The position numbers and the translations under genes were made by a program. The notes beneath the pieces were generated by a model, which was not told the DNA's origin, did no database searches, and saw nothing but the letters and a program-made list of their open reading frames with translations. A stretch of 64,000 nt of DNA from Hyalangium versicolor. Its GTDB lineage: Bacteria > Myxococcota > Myxococcia > Myxococcales > Myxococcaceae. The stretch is taken from positions 186,001-250,000 of the forward strand of contig NZ_JAHXBF010000003.1 in the NCBI RefSeq assembly GCF_020103695.1. The letters are read 5' to 3'. The stretch's first letter is position 1; the number at the start of each line of letters is the position of its first letter. Shown one piece after another: positions 40,201 to 48,208 of this stretch.

Positions 40201-41099
40201 ATGTAGTCCGTGGCGCCGGCCCACACGCGGTAGCTGTACGCGGCGTCCGCCGTCTGGTTGTTGCGGAACAGCAGCGCGCCGTCCGTGGCGGAGATGACGA
40301 AGGAGTAGTACTCCGAGTCCTTGCCGCTCTTGGTTCCGACGGCGAGCTCCACGTAGAACGCGGGCTGCAGGCCGTTGGCCAGGGTGAAGTAGACCTTCTT
40401 GGCGCGGGCCGGCTCGGACATCGCGTGCGGCATCACCGCGCTGACGCCCTTCTCGAAGGAGAAGCGGGTGTAATCACCCTGGGTGTCCAGCGTGGCCAGC
40501 GAGCGGGCGCTGATGGTGGTGTCCGTCAGATCCTTGAACGCGCGGGACACGGCGTCCGCGGCGCTCAGTTGGAAGTCCGTACCGGCGCTGCGCAGGCGCG
40601 GCGCCACGGAGTCGTGCGGGGCCATATAGCCGGTGATGGCCACCAGGTTGTTCTGGCGGTCCATCACCACGTTGACGCCGCCGCGGAACACCTCGATGCC
40701 GCCCACCTTCTGCTCGAAGCGGGCGACGATGGGGCCGAACCGCGTGTTGTGCACGGACTGGAGGCTGGCGCTGGAGATGTCCTCGCTGGTCAGCCGGTAC
40801 AGGTCGGCGAACTTCTGCAGGTGCACCCGCGCGGCCTGCTCCGGGCGCTGGGCGGCCAGGGCGCTGCTGCGCTCCGTCTCGTGCCGGTCGTTCCACAGGA
40901 CCGTCGGCAGGCCGAGCCGCTCCTCGACCGAGCCGACGCGAACGCCTCGGGACTGGAGCTCGGACTCGGAGGCCGCCAGGGTCTTGGTCTCGTGATTCAC
41001 GAGAAACGCGTCGAAGTTGACGCGCTCCTTCGCCCAGGCGCTGGTGCCGCCGAGTGGCACCAGCAACAGGGTGGTCAACAGCTTTTCCTTCAAGCGCAT
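34239..41099 (-). CDS. M36 (fungalysin-like) secreted metalloprotease with PA domain, Ig/PKD-like repeats and MYXO-CTERM
   Basis: 2286 residues. Order: signal peptide (LLTTLLLVPLGGTSAWA), propeptide (~30-290), M36 catalytic domain with zinc motif VAHEWGHYIS (His633, Glu634, His637) and a later Glu in SGEVWANMLWE. A PA insert is at ~510-610. CARDB/MAM-like beta domains cover ~875-1210, then about eleven Ig/PKD-like units. The C-terminus is CASTGSSSGG, a hydrophobic helix and RRR, a MYXO-CTERM sorting tail for surface anchoring. AGAAGGAAG precedes ATG 41099. Predicted to be a surface or released protease used in predation or matrix processing. Confidence 0.93.
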   Translation of the reverse strand: MRLKEKLLTTLLLVPLGGTSAWAKERVNFDAFLVNHETKTLAASESELQSRGVRVGSVEERLGLPTVLWNDRHETERSSALAAQRPEQAARVHLQKFADLYRLTSEDISSASLQSVHNTRFGPIVARFEQKVGGIEVFRGGVNVVMDRQNNLVAITGYMAPHDSVAPRLRSAGTDFQLSAADAVSRAFKDLTDTTISARSLATLDTQGDYTRFSFEKGVSAVMPHAMSEPARAKKVYFTLANGLQPAFYVELAVGTKSGKDSEYYSFVISATDGALLFRNNQTADAAYSYRVWAGATDYIPFDGPQGNDATPHPTGTPNGYQAPFISPNLVTLQSFPYSRNDPWLPPNSTQTNGNNADAYVDVAAPDGYQPETDLRANTTAPGAFDYTYDVTKSPIDSANQRKAATAHLFYLNNFLHDWYYDYGFDEISGNAQKQNFGRGGLENDAIKAEAQDYLGRNNANMSTPSDGGRPRMQMYVFDGLPALKVLSPANLAGIKDAGSASFGALVYDVTGNVSILNANGITEGCTAFAAGTFTGKIAVIDRGTCNFIIKAKNAQVAGAIAVIIANNVAGASAPGMSGADATITVPTLSITKEEADAWKTEVRTNGTTISANLKKTADLDRDGTIDNNIVAHEWGHYISNRLIGNSNGLVNNQGRSMGEGWGDFHAMLLSVRDEDRTKPGNNTFQGVYAMASYVMSGGANNGYYFGIRRVPYSTDFTKNALTFKHIANYTALPGTAPINSTLTGASNSEVHNSGEVWANMLWECYASLLNAYPFQEAQDRMKSYLIAAYKTTPNSPTFIEARDALLAVAAAADPADYTRFVNAFAKRGAGFGAKAPDRDSFDHVGVVESYANGNNIDVTDVRLDDSVTGCDVDGVLDVGETGLLTVTVRNTGLGALPAFTGTVAASGTTATLQFPNGNTLSFPAVGKGGTTKASVQVKLNAVTGATPRAGITVTLNESSLPASAKTLTYDERVHYDEAQTGSTIDSFDSKITSWTSTLVSGKPGWAQTTEKNADGSLNRYLHAVDQGVVSDVGLTTPWMQINPSGNTVVSFKYRHSLEWATVNGLPAYYDGVVLELTIDDLFWYDFYLDLGVNPGYTAFLELGDNPLGDRAAFVSTNPLFPAWNTASVNLGTLLDGLPVRFRFRIGSDSGVGGYGFDVDDFRVTNVSSGQFSNLIAETSDGTVCNRRPIADVGQSPRTYPEFDTNGNNTIVTLNGSASYDPDGQPLTYTWTQTAGDPVSLQGANTATPSFTADTPYDNTYAFQLVVNDGVENSLPVTAIVTVLNTNHAPVAVATAPATVPERSQPTITLDASASDDADGEELEYAWAQVENGAPTVVLSDPTAARPTFATPEVKQDTTFEFEVTVTDIYGDFDTASVSVTVTNVDRLPTANAGPDQTVDGRRLVVLPGGGSDPDGDAISYAWTQESGPPVTLSDANKATAYFTSPDVKTQSVVVLKLTITPATGASASDTVSITVRPDKAPNVNAGVDLFAKSGSSVTLYGSASDPENDTIAYAWTQDPTDANPVTLVGANTANPSFTAPTVTADAVLHFTLTATANGLSSTDTVTVTVQPGSTPTDHAPVVTAGPDQTVSAGITVTLGGFAADADGDAITYAWTQDAGDSTQVTLSAANVATPTFTAPNVDTVLHFTLTVTANGKTASDTVAITTHASSSPTDHDPVVTAGPDQTANAGTTVTLGGFAADADGDAITYAWTQNAGDSTQVTLSAANTAAPTFTAPNADTVLHFTLTVTANGKTASDTVAITTHASSSPTDHDPVVTAGPDQTANAGTTVTLGGFAADADGDTITYAWTQDAGDSTQVTLSAANTAAPTFTAPNADTVLHFTLTVTANGKTASDSVAITTHASSSPTDHAPVVTAGPDQTVSAGTTVTLGGFAADADGDAITYAWTQDAGDSTQVTLSAANAAAPTFTAPNADTVLHFTLTVTANGKTASDIVAITTHASNSSTDHAPVVTAGPDQTANSGTTVTLGGFAHDADGDSISYAWTQSASDSTQVSLSAANTAAPTFTAPNANTVLHFTLTVTANGKTASDSVAITVVSTSSPADHDPLVSAGSDQNVDTGDTVTLEGFAVDADGDAITYAWTQDAGDAHQVTLSATNVESPTFTAPNADAVLHFTLTVTANGKSVSDTVTVTVTADSGPTDHDPVVTAGPDQSVVSGTNVTLGGFAVDSDGDKIDYAWTQDASDSKKVTLSSSSASAPTFKAPDEDATLHFTLTITANGKTASDTVTIEVKKADDGGCASTGSSSGGAMLLALLAGVLLSRRRTTLG
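34390..36400 (-). repeat. Seven near-identical 291-bp tandem units coding for 97-residue Ig/PKD-like domains
   Basis: Landmarks recur at 36265, 35974, 35683, 35392, 35101, 34810 and about 34519, an exact 291-base period. Each unit encodes TAGPDQT, VTLGGFA, DADGD, YAWTQ, PTFTAPN and VLHFTLTVTANGKTASD. The central four or five units are almost identical at the DNA level, which implies recent expansion or gene conversion. Confidence 0.9.
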
Positions 41100-41513
41100 G
41101 CGTCTTCCTTCTTCTGGGAACTGCTCGTGGGGGAACTGCGAACGGCAACTGCACCCGGAGTGCTCACCGCGCGGCGGAGAGGGCTCCTAGGTTTTCCAGG
41201 CGGCACAGGGGACAACAGCCCGGGAGGACAGGCGACACACGCTCCGCGCAAGGGAAGCGTCGTCGATGGAAGAGGAGAGGGGCGGGGCAGGGCGCCAGGG
41301 GCCTCGTGGGCCTGCTGTCAACGATCTCCGGCAAGCGCTGTACTCCCCGACCCGAAACCTGGGGGTGTCGTGTTGACTACCCGCAGTTGGAAGAGGGGCG
41401 CATGGTAACCAGGAGACTACAGGGATGAAAAGGGGCCCCCTTCACTATTCGCGAGGGCCCGTCAAGTCTCAAAAAACTGAGAGCTGAGGTTAGCTGGCAA
41501 TTCGAGCGAAAGG
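41100..41513. other. 414-base non-coding region
   Basis: Lies between the M36 protease and the SDR gene, both minus strand. It should contain the protease promoter. A perfect TTGACA occurs on the minus strand (41316-41321), but I see no matching -10. A short near-palindrome of G and C runs is near 41431-41442. No gene was recognised. Confidence 0.5.
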
Positions 41514-42695
41514 TCAGGGCCGGCGGGAGGAGCGGGGTGAGGCGGGAGCCTCTTCGCTGGTGGGAGGGGGCGATTGGTCCAGCGGGTCCTCCACCTCGAG
41601 GTTCTCGCGGCGCTTGCGGTACTGCTCGCGCACGTAGGCCATGAGCTGGTCCAGGTAGGAGGCCAGGGGCGGGCAGCGGATGCCGGTGCCGTCCAGCAGC
41701 TCCAGGGTGTTGTGGCAGTTGTAGATGGCCAGGTGGTTGACGTAGCTGATGGCGGCGCGCTGCGGGCGGGCCAGCTTCTCCAGCACGGGCAGGCGCAGCA
41801 TGACGTCCGCGGCCCGGGCCGACAGGTTGAAGCGAGGCAGCTTCCGGTTGGCCTTCTCCGCGATGTGCTCGTACACGCGGCGGGCGCTCATGGGGTTGGG
41901 GTCCACCAGGTGGAACGTGCGGCCCACGCCGCGCGGATCGCGGGACAGGTGCCACACGGCGGACACGATGAAGTCCACGGGCACCACGTTGAGCGGCGCC
42001 ACGCCGTTGCCCGGCAGTGGCAGCGGCACCACCATGGGAGACGTCACGAGGAGGATGCCCAGGTAGTAGGGGCCCTCGAAGCGATCGATCTCACCGGTGC
42101 GCGAGTCCCCCACCACCGAGCAGGGCCGGTAGATGGTGACGGGGAGGGAGGAGGAGGCGCGCTGGACGATCTTCTCCGCCTGGAACTTCGTCTCCTCGTA
42201 GGGGTTGCGGAACGTCTGGCCGCGATCCAGCTCGTCCTCGGCGATGACGCCCACCCGGTCTCCGGCCACGTAGCACGAGGAGAAGTAGTTGAAGCGGCGC
42301 AGCTTCTCGCAGTCGCGCGCCAGCTCCAGCATGTTGCGCGTGCCGTCCACGTTCACGCGCCAGGCCGTCTCCTTGGGCGCGCTCAGGTTGGAGATGGCCG
42401 CCAGATGGAAGACGTCCGTTACCCGCTCGCACAGGCGCTGGTACTCCTCGCCGGACAGGCCCAGGTGCATGTCCACCACGTCTCCGGTGAGCAGCTCCAG
42501 CTTCGCGCCCTCGAGCCCCGCCGAGTGCTTCTGCGCGTCCTTGAGCATCTTGGGCTGAACCAGGGCGAAGATGTGGCCTTGGGGATCCTCACGGGCGATG
42601 CGCTCCACCAGCCGCTTGCCGATGAAGCCCGGGTAGCCGGTGATGAAGTAAGTCCCGGGGCCGGAGGCCGCTGCCTTCTTCGGAGTCTCGCTCAT
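41514..42695 (-). CDS. NAD(P)-dependent SDR reductase (fatty-acyl/thioester reductase-like)
   Basis: 393 residues from ATG 42695. Extended SDR: nucleotide motif ITGYPGFIGKRL, VFHLAAISNLS, FSSCYVAGD, active-site NPYEETKFQAE (YxxxK) and VTIYRPCSVVGDS. The middle and C-terminus resemble the male-sterility/thioester-reductase branch (NAD_binding_4), which reduces acyl thioesters or acts on polyketide-like substrates. The tail after ~370 is Pro/Ser-rich. It is the last gene of a three-gene minus-strand run, 23 bases after coaE. The substrate is not determined. Confidence 0.8.
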   Translation of the reverse strand: MSETPKKAAASGPGTYFITGYPGFIGKRLVERIAREDPQGHIFALVQPKMLKDAQKHSAGLEGAKLELLTGDVVDMHLGLSGEEYQRLCERVTDVFHLAAISNLSAPKETAWRVNVDGTRNMLELARDCEKLRRFNYFSSCYVAGDRVGVIAEDELDRGQTFRNPYEETKFQAEKIVQRASSSLPVTIYRPCSVVGDSRTGEIDRFEGPYYLGILLVTSPMVVPLPLPGNGVAPLNVVPVDFIVSAVWHLSRDPRGVGRTFHLVDPNPMSARRVYEHIAEKANRKLPRFNLSARAADVMLRLPVLEKLARPQRAAISYVNHLAIYNCHNTLELLDGTGIRCPPLASYLDQLMAYVREQYRKRRENLEVEDPLDQSPPPTSEEAPASPRSSRRP

Positions 42696-42718
42696 GGGCG
42701 GCGCAGCATACCCGGCGC

Positions 42719-43315
42719 TCAGCCGTGTGCGAGCACCGCTTGCCAGACCTGCTCCACCTGGGCCCGGGTGGAGGCCAGATCTCCCGAGTTGTCCACGATC
42801 CAGGTGGCATGGGGGCGCTTCTCGTCCAGGGGGAGCTGGGCAGCCAGCCGAGCCTCCGCCGCCGCGTCGTCCACCCCGTCCCGGGCCATCAGCCGCGCCT
42901 TCTGGAGGGCGCGGGGCACCCACACCAGGATGACCCCGTTCATGCCGCCTTGGAGACCGTTCTCGATGAGCAGGGGAACGTCATAGATGGCGCGCTCCAC
43001 TCCCTGTGCGGCCAACTCCTGGATCTTCTCGAGGAAGGCCTGGCCGACCAGGGGATGGACGATGGCGTTGAGGGCGGCGCGCTCGGTGGGATCGGCGAAG
43101 ACGCGAGCCCCCAGCTTCACTCGATCCAGCCGTCCCTCCGGGGTGAGCACGTTGGGGAAGCGGGCGGCCACGGCGGCCAGTCCCGGGGTGCCGGGCTCCA
43201 CCACCTGACGGGCGAACACATCCGCGTCCAGCACGTGCGCCCCGAGATCCCGGAGCATCCGCGCCACCGTGCTCTTGCCGGAGGAGATCCCGCCAGTCAG
43301 TCCATACACTCGCAA
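42719..43315 (-). CDS. coaE: Dephospho-CoA kinase
   Basis: 198 residues, standard length. P-loop GLTGGISSGKST, then LDADVFARQVVEPG and YDVPLLIENGLQ are family signatures. It catalyses the last step of coenzyme A synthesis. It follows the hypothetical secreted gene by 7 bases and precedes the SDR gene. Confidence 0.96.
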   Translation of the reverse strand: MRVYGLTGGISSGKSTVARMLRDLGAHVLDADVFARQVVEPGTPGLAAVAARFPNVLTPEGRLDRVKLGARVFADPTERAALNAIVHPLVGQAFLEKIQELAAQGVERAIYDVPLLIENGLQGGMNGVILVWVPRALQKARLMARDGVDDAAAEARLAAQLPLDEKRPHATWIVDNSGDLASTRAQVEQVWQAVLAHG

Positions 43316-43322
43316 GGCGGGC

Positions 43323-43787
43323 CTACTTCGCCGCCTTCAGCGTGGTGAAGATGAACGAGTGCACCGTCTTGCCGTCCTCTTTGAAGAAGATGGCCAGGCC
43401 CAGCTTGGAGTAGAGGTAGTAGGTGCGGAACTCGTCCGTCACCTTCTTGACGAAGCACGGGTTGGCGGGTGCCGGACCATTGGGGCACGCCGGCCCATAG
43501 CTGTTCTCGATGGTCTCCTTGTCGATGACGGGCCCGGGGAAGACGTCGATGCGCTCGACGAGCTTGGTGGCGGTGTCCACCTTGAACTGGGCCTGGGTGG
43601 TGCCCTTGATGGCCTCCTTGCCGAAGTAGGCGATGATCTCCTTCTCTCCAGCGACCACGCGAGAGGGCTCGCCGAACTTCTGGATGACCTCGTCCCGCTT
43701 GGAGACTCCGGGCTCGATTCCCTGCCAGGGCTTGGCCAGGGCGGGGACGGCGGCGATGAGCACGGCGACGACAGCGAGGGTACGCAT
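43323..43787 (-). CDS. Hypothetical secreted protein, BamE/SmpA-like fold possible
   Basis: 154 residues from ATG 43787, with AGGAGATC in front. A clear signal peptide (LAVVAVLIAAVPALA) is followed by PGVSKRDEVIQKFGEPSRV, which resembles the start of SmpA/OmlA (BamE)-type small periplasmic domains. There is no lipobox. Two cysteines (ACPNG, NPCFV) could pair. It is the first gene of the coaE-SDR run. The function is unknown. Confidence 0.7.
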   Translation of the reverse strand: MRTLAVVAVLIAAVPALAKPWQGIEPGVSKRDEVIQKFGEPSRVVAGEKEIIAYFGKEAIKGTTQAQFKVDTATKLVERIDVFPGPVIDKETIENSYGPACPNGPAPANPCFVKKVTDEFRTYYLYSKLGLAIFFKEDGKTVHSFIFTTLKAAK

Positions 43788-43933
43788 CACGGATCTCCTG
43801 ACCTTGGTGAGCAAGCTACCTCACTAACGGATCGCCCCGGCAGGGCTCAAGGTTCCTCATATAGAACGCCGGGTCGGCCCCCTCATTCAAGATGCCTTGC
43901 CCCGCCTGGAGGCCTCTGCTAGGTGCGCTCTTG

Positions 43934-44422
43934 ATGCGCACATCCGGCTTCTGGCTCCTGCCCCTGTTCCTGGTCGTGTCCGTCGCGGCTGGGGCGGCCG
44001 ACCTCGTCGGCCCGGAGAGCTGCAAGGGTTGCCACCCCGCGGCCTATACGGCCTGGCAGCTCTCCAAGCACGCTCGCGCCACCGATTCGCTCTCGGAGAA
44101 CCAGAAGAAGGACGCGCGGTGCCTGTCCTGCCACGCTCCGGACCAGTCCCAGGGGGTGACGAACATCTCTTGCGAGACGTGCCACGGGGGAGGGCAGTAC
44201 TACGCGCCCGACTATGTCATGAAGGACCCGGAGCTGGCCCGGCTGGTGGGGCTGGTGGATCCGTCCGAGAAGCTGTGCCGCACCTGCCACGATGCCTCCT
44301 CTCCCTCCCTGCGGCCGTTCAACTTCAAGGAGTCGCTCAAGGCCATCGACCACTGGTCCGCCGAGCGCGCCAAGAAGAACGCCCGCGCGGAGGCCACCAC
44401 GCCCGAACCGGCGAAGAAGTAG
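43934..44422 (+). CDS. Tetraheme c-type cytochrome
   Basis: 162 residues from ATG 43934 (AGGTG upstream). A signal peptide ends in VSVAAGAAD. Four CxxCH heme sites follow: CKGCH, CLSCH, CETCH and CRTCH. The pattern CKGCHPAAYTAWQLSKHA is typical of cytochrome c554-like proteins. Predicted to be a periplasmic electron carrier; partner unknown. The stop lies 4 bases before engB. Confidence 0.9.
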   Translation: MRTSGFWLLPLFLVVSVAAGAADLVGPESCKGCHPAAYTAWQLSKHARATDSLSENQKKDARCLSCHAPDQSQGVTNISCETCHGGGQYYAPDYVMKDPELARLVGLVDPSEKLCRTCHDASSPSLRPFNFKESLKAIDHWSAERAKKNARAEATTPEPAKK

Positions 44423-44426
44423 CCGC

Positions 44427-45050
44427 GTGATCAAGCTCATCGATGCGCAGTTCGTCGTCACCGCCGTGGAGCTCAAGGGGCTGCCGACCGGGCACGCCGC
44501 CGAGGTGGCCTTCGTGGGCCGCTCCAACGTCGGTAAGTCCTCCATGATCAACGCCCTGACGGGGCGCAAGAAGCTGGTGCGCGTGTCCAACACGCCAGGG
44601 CGCACGCGCACGCTCAACTTCTTCGACATGGAGCTGGAGCGCGACGGCATCCGCTACAAGGTGCGGCTGGCGGACCTGCCGGGCTACGGCTTCGCCAAGG
44701 CCAGCAAGTCCGAGCGCGCCCAGTGGGAGAAGATGATCACCGCGTACCTCGAGAACAGGCACCGCCTGGAGATCGTGGTGAGCATCATCGACGCCGAGGT
44801 GGGGCCTACGCCGGACGATCTCCTCACGCTCGACTATCTGCAGGAGAAGGGCCGGAAGATCCTCGTGGTCGCCACGAAGATCGACCGGCTCCCCAAGGCT
44901 CGCCGCAAGCCCCGCTTGCAGGCGCTCGCGCAGGAGCTCTCGCTGCCCCGCGAGGCCGTGGTGGCCTTCTCCTCCACGGAGAAGATAGGCGTGGACGACG
45001 TGTGGAACGCGCTGCTCGGAGTCATCGGCACCGCCACTCGTATCCAGTAG
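44427..45050 (+). CDS. engB: Ribosome-biogenesis GTPase EngB/YihA
   Basis: 207 residues from GTG 44427. G1 GRSNVGKSS, G2 TPGRT, G3 DLPGYG and G4 TKID are all present. The family assists assembly of the large ribosomal subunit and is usually essential. Translation is probably linked to the upstream cytochrome gene by the 4-base gap. Confidence 0.95.
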   Translation: MIKLIDAQFVVTAVELKGLPTGHAAEVAFVGRSNVGKSSMINALTGRKKLVRVSNTPGRTRTLNFFDMELERDGIRYKVRLADLPGYGFAKASKSERAQWEKMITAYLENRHRLEIVVSIIDAEVGPTPDDLLTLDYLQEKGRKILVVATKIDRLPKARRKPRLQALAQELSLPREAVVAFSSTEKIGVDDVWNALLGVIGTATRIQ

Positions 45051-45071
45051 CGAGCGGTAGCCGCCGGGAAA

Positions 45072-45090
45072 CCCTCCCTGCCCGGGAGGG
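45072..45090. terminator. Hairpin after engB
   Basis: A 7-bp stem, CCCTCCC / GGGAGGG, with a 5-base loop, 21 bases after the engB stop. No T-tract. Confidence 0.35.
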
Positions 45091-45109
45091 GCTGTGGTAG
45101 GCACGCGCC

Positions 45110-46771
45110 GTGTCCGAGAACAGCAAGGGAAATGGCAAGGACGCGCAGCTGGCTCGACAGCAACTGCGCCGGCAGCTGGCCCAGCTTCCTCCTCGAAAGC
45201 GGATGGACGCGCTGATCGAGTCCGCGGATGCGCGGGCCGTGGTGCGCTCGCTGCCCGTCGAGGAGCTCTTCACGACGATCCAGGAAGTAGGGCTGGCGGA
45301 CGCCACCGAGCTCGTTCAGCTCGCCTCGCCCACCCAGTTCCGTGGCTTCGTGGATCTGGGCGGTTGGAAGCGGGACAGGATCGAGCCCCACTCGGTGCTC
45401 ACCTGGCTGCGTGCCGCGCGAGGCGATGAGCCGGAGGAGTTCCTCCGCAAGCTGCACGGCCTGGATCTCGAGGTGCTCGAGTTCCTGCTGCGCGAGTTCA
45501 CCGTGTTTCACGATCTGGAGGAGAACCCGGACGTGAACCCGGAGGGCGTGACGCTGGAGACGCCCGAGGGGCGTTACCTCGTCGAGTTCAAGGTCGAGGG
45601 CGCGGAGCTGGCCGGGCTGCGAGCCATCCTCAACGATCTGATCGCGGAGAACCCCTTCGAATCCGTGCGATTGATGGAGGCCACGCGCTGGGAGGTCCCC
45701 AGTGAGATGGAGGAGGCGGCCTACCGCTTCCGTACGGCGCGGCTGCAGGATCTGGGCTTCCCCACGCTCGAGGCGGCGATGCGCCTCTTCAGCCGTGTGG
45801 ACACCGGGCCCGCGCCCGCGAAGAGCACTCAGACGGCGCTCGCTCCCACGCAGGGCCACGTGGACTACCTGGACGCGGCCATTCGCGGGCTGACGGACGT
45901 GGAGCGCGACAACCTCGAGGACGAGCTGCGCGGGGTGGCCAACGCGGCCCTGGTGGCCGAGCTGGCGGATCCGGGAGACCTCGATGCCGTGCGCCGGGTC
46001 GGAGAGATGGTGCGCGAGTACCTGTCGCTCGGGCTGGAGCACCTGACAGGCGGCGAGCCCGCGCGGTCCGCGGAGGTGGTGCGCGAGACCCAGCTCGAGC
46101 GCGTCTTCCAGGTGGGCTTCTCGCTGACGCTGGCGCTCAAGTTCCGGGCGGATCGCCTGGTGAAGGCACCGCTGGCCCGGTTGGAGGACACGCTGCTCCT
46201 GTTCCCCGAGGAACTGGCTGCCGTGGAGGCCCTGCGCCTCAAGCGGCCTCGCCGCGCTCTAAAGGTAGAAGGGGCCGAGCCGGTCCCGTTCCGCTCGAAG
46301 CGGGAGCTCGCGGCCAGCGAGGCGCTGCTGGCCCGGGCAGAGTCGCAGGTGGAGATGTTCCGCGGGCTGTTGGGCGGTACGGCGGAGTCCGCGCGCGAGG
46401 TGCTGGCCCGCTTCGGCGTGGCCCTGCCCGTGCTGGGCGTGGAGCGCCTCTTCACTGCGGGGGTGGCCCTGGCGGTGCTCGAGGGCCGCGTGAATCCCCG
46501 GCCTGTACCCCTGGGTCGCACAGTGGAGCTGTGCGAGCGGCTCTTCGAGGGCACGGCCCAGGCGCCGCGGCTGCGTCCCAGTGCCGCCGAACGAGCTCGC
46601 GCCGCGCTGGAGCCGGCAGTGGCCGCCGATGCCCGGCCGGAGCTGTATCGCCTGGTGGAGTTCACCCTGGAGCGGATGCTCTCGGAGCTGGCCGCGCCCT
46701 ACCTCCAGGAGGGAAGGCTGGATCCGACCCTCTCTGTGATCCTTCCAATGGAGGGCACTCCGACGCCGTAA
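45110..46771 (+). CDS. DUF6178-family protein
   Basis: 553 residues, mostly helical, from GTG 45110. The N-terminus reads QLPPRKRMDALIESADARAVVRSLPVEELF, typical of DUF6178 proteins in Deltaproteobacteria and Myxococcota. No transmembrane segment, metal motif or nucleotide-binding motif is seen. The function is unknown and the neighbours do not suggest one. Confidence 0.65.
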   Translation: MSENSKGNGKDAQLARQQLRRQLAQLPPRKRMDALIESADARAVVRSLPVEELFTTIQEVGLADATELVQLASPTQFRGFVDLGGWKRDRIEPHSVLTWLRAARGDEPEEFLRKLHGLDLEVLEFLLREFTVFHDLEENPDVNPEGVTLETPEGRYLVEFKVEGAELAGLRAILNDLIAENPFESVRLMEATRWEVPSEMEEAAYRFRTARLQDLGFPTLEAAMRLFSRVDTGPAPAKSTQTALAPTQGHVDYLDAAIRGLTDVERDNLEDELRGVANAALVAELADPGDLDAVRRVGEMVREYLSLGLEHLTGGEPARSAEVVRETQLERVFQVGFSLTLALKFRADRLVKAPLARLEDTLLLFPEELAAVEALRLKRPRRALKVEGAEPVPFRSKRELAASEALLARAESQVEMFRGLLGGTAESAREVLARFGVALPVLGVERLFTAGVALAVLEGRVNPRPVPLGRTVELCERLFEGTAQAPRLRPSAAERARAALEPAVAADARPELYRLVEFTLERMLSELAAPYLQEGRLDPTLSVILPMEGTPTP

Positions 46772-46852
46772 TTCTTTCAGTCGCTTGCCCTTCGAGTGCC
46801 CGGTTTCCATCGCAAGGCTCTGGATCCACGGGACTTTCCGGATGGCAGTGAT

Positions 46853-46868
46853 TGGCATGTTGCCTGCT
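46853..46868 (+). promoter_or_regulatory. Candidate sigma-54 promoter
   Basis: TGGCATG, four bases, CTGCT: the -24/-12 pattern with GG and GC exactly ten bases apart and one mismatch to consensus in each half. It ends 53 bases before the start of the O-antigen-ligase-like gene. Confidence 0.5.
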
Positions 46869-46921
46869 ACGCCCCTGGACGCACGCGTTCGAACTGACGC
46901 CGAAGTCGCCAGGAGGAAGGT

Positions 46922-48208
46922 ATGGGTGTTGGGGAACAGGGGCAGCAGCGGGACATCCTGGCGTTCTATGCGCTGACGGCATTCGCGGCCGTCATGTACG
47001 CGGTGCCGGGCGAGTGGATCCCCGCTCTGGCTCCGTTGCGGCTCGCCCTGGTGACATCGGGGTTGGCGGCGGGGTTGATGGCGCTGCGGCGCCTGGGCCG
47101 GGCCGAGCCGCTCTACTTTGACGGGGCGCGCGGCCTGTCGCTGCTGGCCTTCTCGGGACTGGCCTTCGCGTCGGTTGCCTGGTCGGTGGCTCCGGACGTG
47201 ACGCGGGCCACGGGCATCGAGCTGCTGAAGCTCACCGCCATCTATCTGACGATCATCAACGTCATCACCTCGGGTCGGCGGCTGGCGGTGGTGGCCGGCG
47301 TCATGGTGGTGGCGTCCATCGTTCCGTCCATCGGTGTCATCAATTGGTACCGGGCGGGCGTGGACATGGTGGAAGGCTTCCGGTCCCGGTGGGTGGGCGT
47401 CTACGCGGACCCGAACCACATGGCCATGAACATGGGCATGGTGGTGCCGCTGGCGGTGGCCTTCCTGGCGCGCAAGGAGTCCAAGCTGCTGATGCGCATT
47501 GCGTGCGCGGTGGCGGCGGCGCTGGCGGTGGTGGCCATCGTGCTGAGCCACTCGCGCGGCGGCTTCATCGGCCTGTCGGTGGCGATGGCGGTGTGGGCCA
47601 TCCGCGAGAAGCGGCGCCTGCAGGCCATCGTGGTGGGCTCCATCCTGGCCGTGGGCCTGGTGATGTTCGCGCCGAAGAGCTTCTGGGAGCGCAACGAGAC
47701 GGTGACGAGCTTCCACGAGGACGCCTCGGCCATGGGCCGCGTGTACGCGTGGCAGGTGGCTTCGCGCATCAGCCTGGACAAACCGCTGCTGGGCGTGGGG
47801 GCGGGGAGCTTCCGCTACGCGTGGCCGATGTACGCGCCTCCCGAGGCCCGCCGGGCCTACGTGGCGCACAACATCTTCCTGGACGTGATTGGCGAGCTGG
47901 GCTTCGTCGGGCTGCTGTTCTTCCTGGTGTTCGCGGGAGGCGCCACGGGCGGTGCCTTCGCGGGCTCGAAGGACAGCGAGTCGGGGTGGTTGGGCAGAGC
48001 CCTGGCCGCCTCCATGGCGGGCTACCTCGTGTGTGACTTGTTCTCGGGCTACATCTTGTCCGCGCACCTCTACGTGCTGTTCGGCCTGGCGGCGAGCGCC
48101 GAGCGGATCGCCGAGGCGCGGGCGCGGTCGACGCAGGCGGTGGTGCAACAGGTGCCGGCGGGCAGGGGCTCGGCGGCGGCGTGGGAGGGGTCAGGGCATG
48201 CGGCGTGA
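46922..48208 (+). CDS. O-antigen ligase/Wzy-family polysaccharide membrane protein
   Basis: 428 residues with about ten to twelve hydrophobic helices. The Wzy_C region is marked by VLSHSRGGFIGL, WQVASRISLDKPLLGVGAGSF and AHNIFLDVIGELGFVGLLFF, the conserved loop with the catalytic-type Arg and His. It either polymerises repeat units or ligates glycans at the periplasmic face. GGAGGAAGG precedes ATG 46922. Its end overlaps the following glycosyltransferase start, so they act in one polysaccharide pathway. A sigma-54-like promoter lies upstream. Confidence 0.88.
   Translation: MGVGEQGQQRDILAFYALTAFAAVMYAVPGEWIPALAPLRLALVTSGLAAGLMALRRLGRAEPLYFDGARGLSLLAFSGLAFASVAWSVAPDVTRATGIELLKLTAIYLTIINVITSGRRLAVVAGVMVVASIVPSIGVINWYRAGVDMVEGFRSRWVGVYADPNHMAMNMGMVVPLAVAFLARKESKLLMRIACAVAAALAVVAIVLSHSRGGFIGLSVAMAVWAIREKRRLQAIVVGSILAVGLVMFAPKSFWERNETVTSFHEDASAMGRVYAWQVASRISLDKPLLGVGAGSFRYAWPMYAPPEARRAYVAHNIFLDVIGELGFVGLLFFLVFAGGATGGAFAGSKDSESGWLGRALAASMAGYLVCDLFSGYILSAHLYVLFGLAASAERIAEARARSTQAVVQQVPAGRGSAAAWEGSGHAA

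Noticed and set aside
34413..41408. A 2331-codon plus-strand open frame opposite the M36 protease gene
   Set aside because: It is the antisense of a high-GC repetitive gene; its translation is low-complexity Arg/Gly/Val without domains, while the minus strand has a clear protease with signal peptide and zinc motif.
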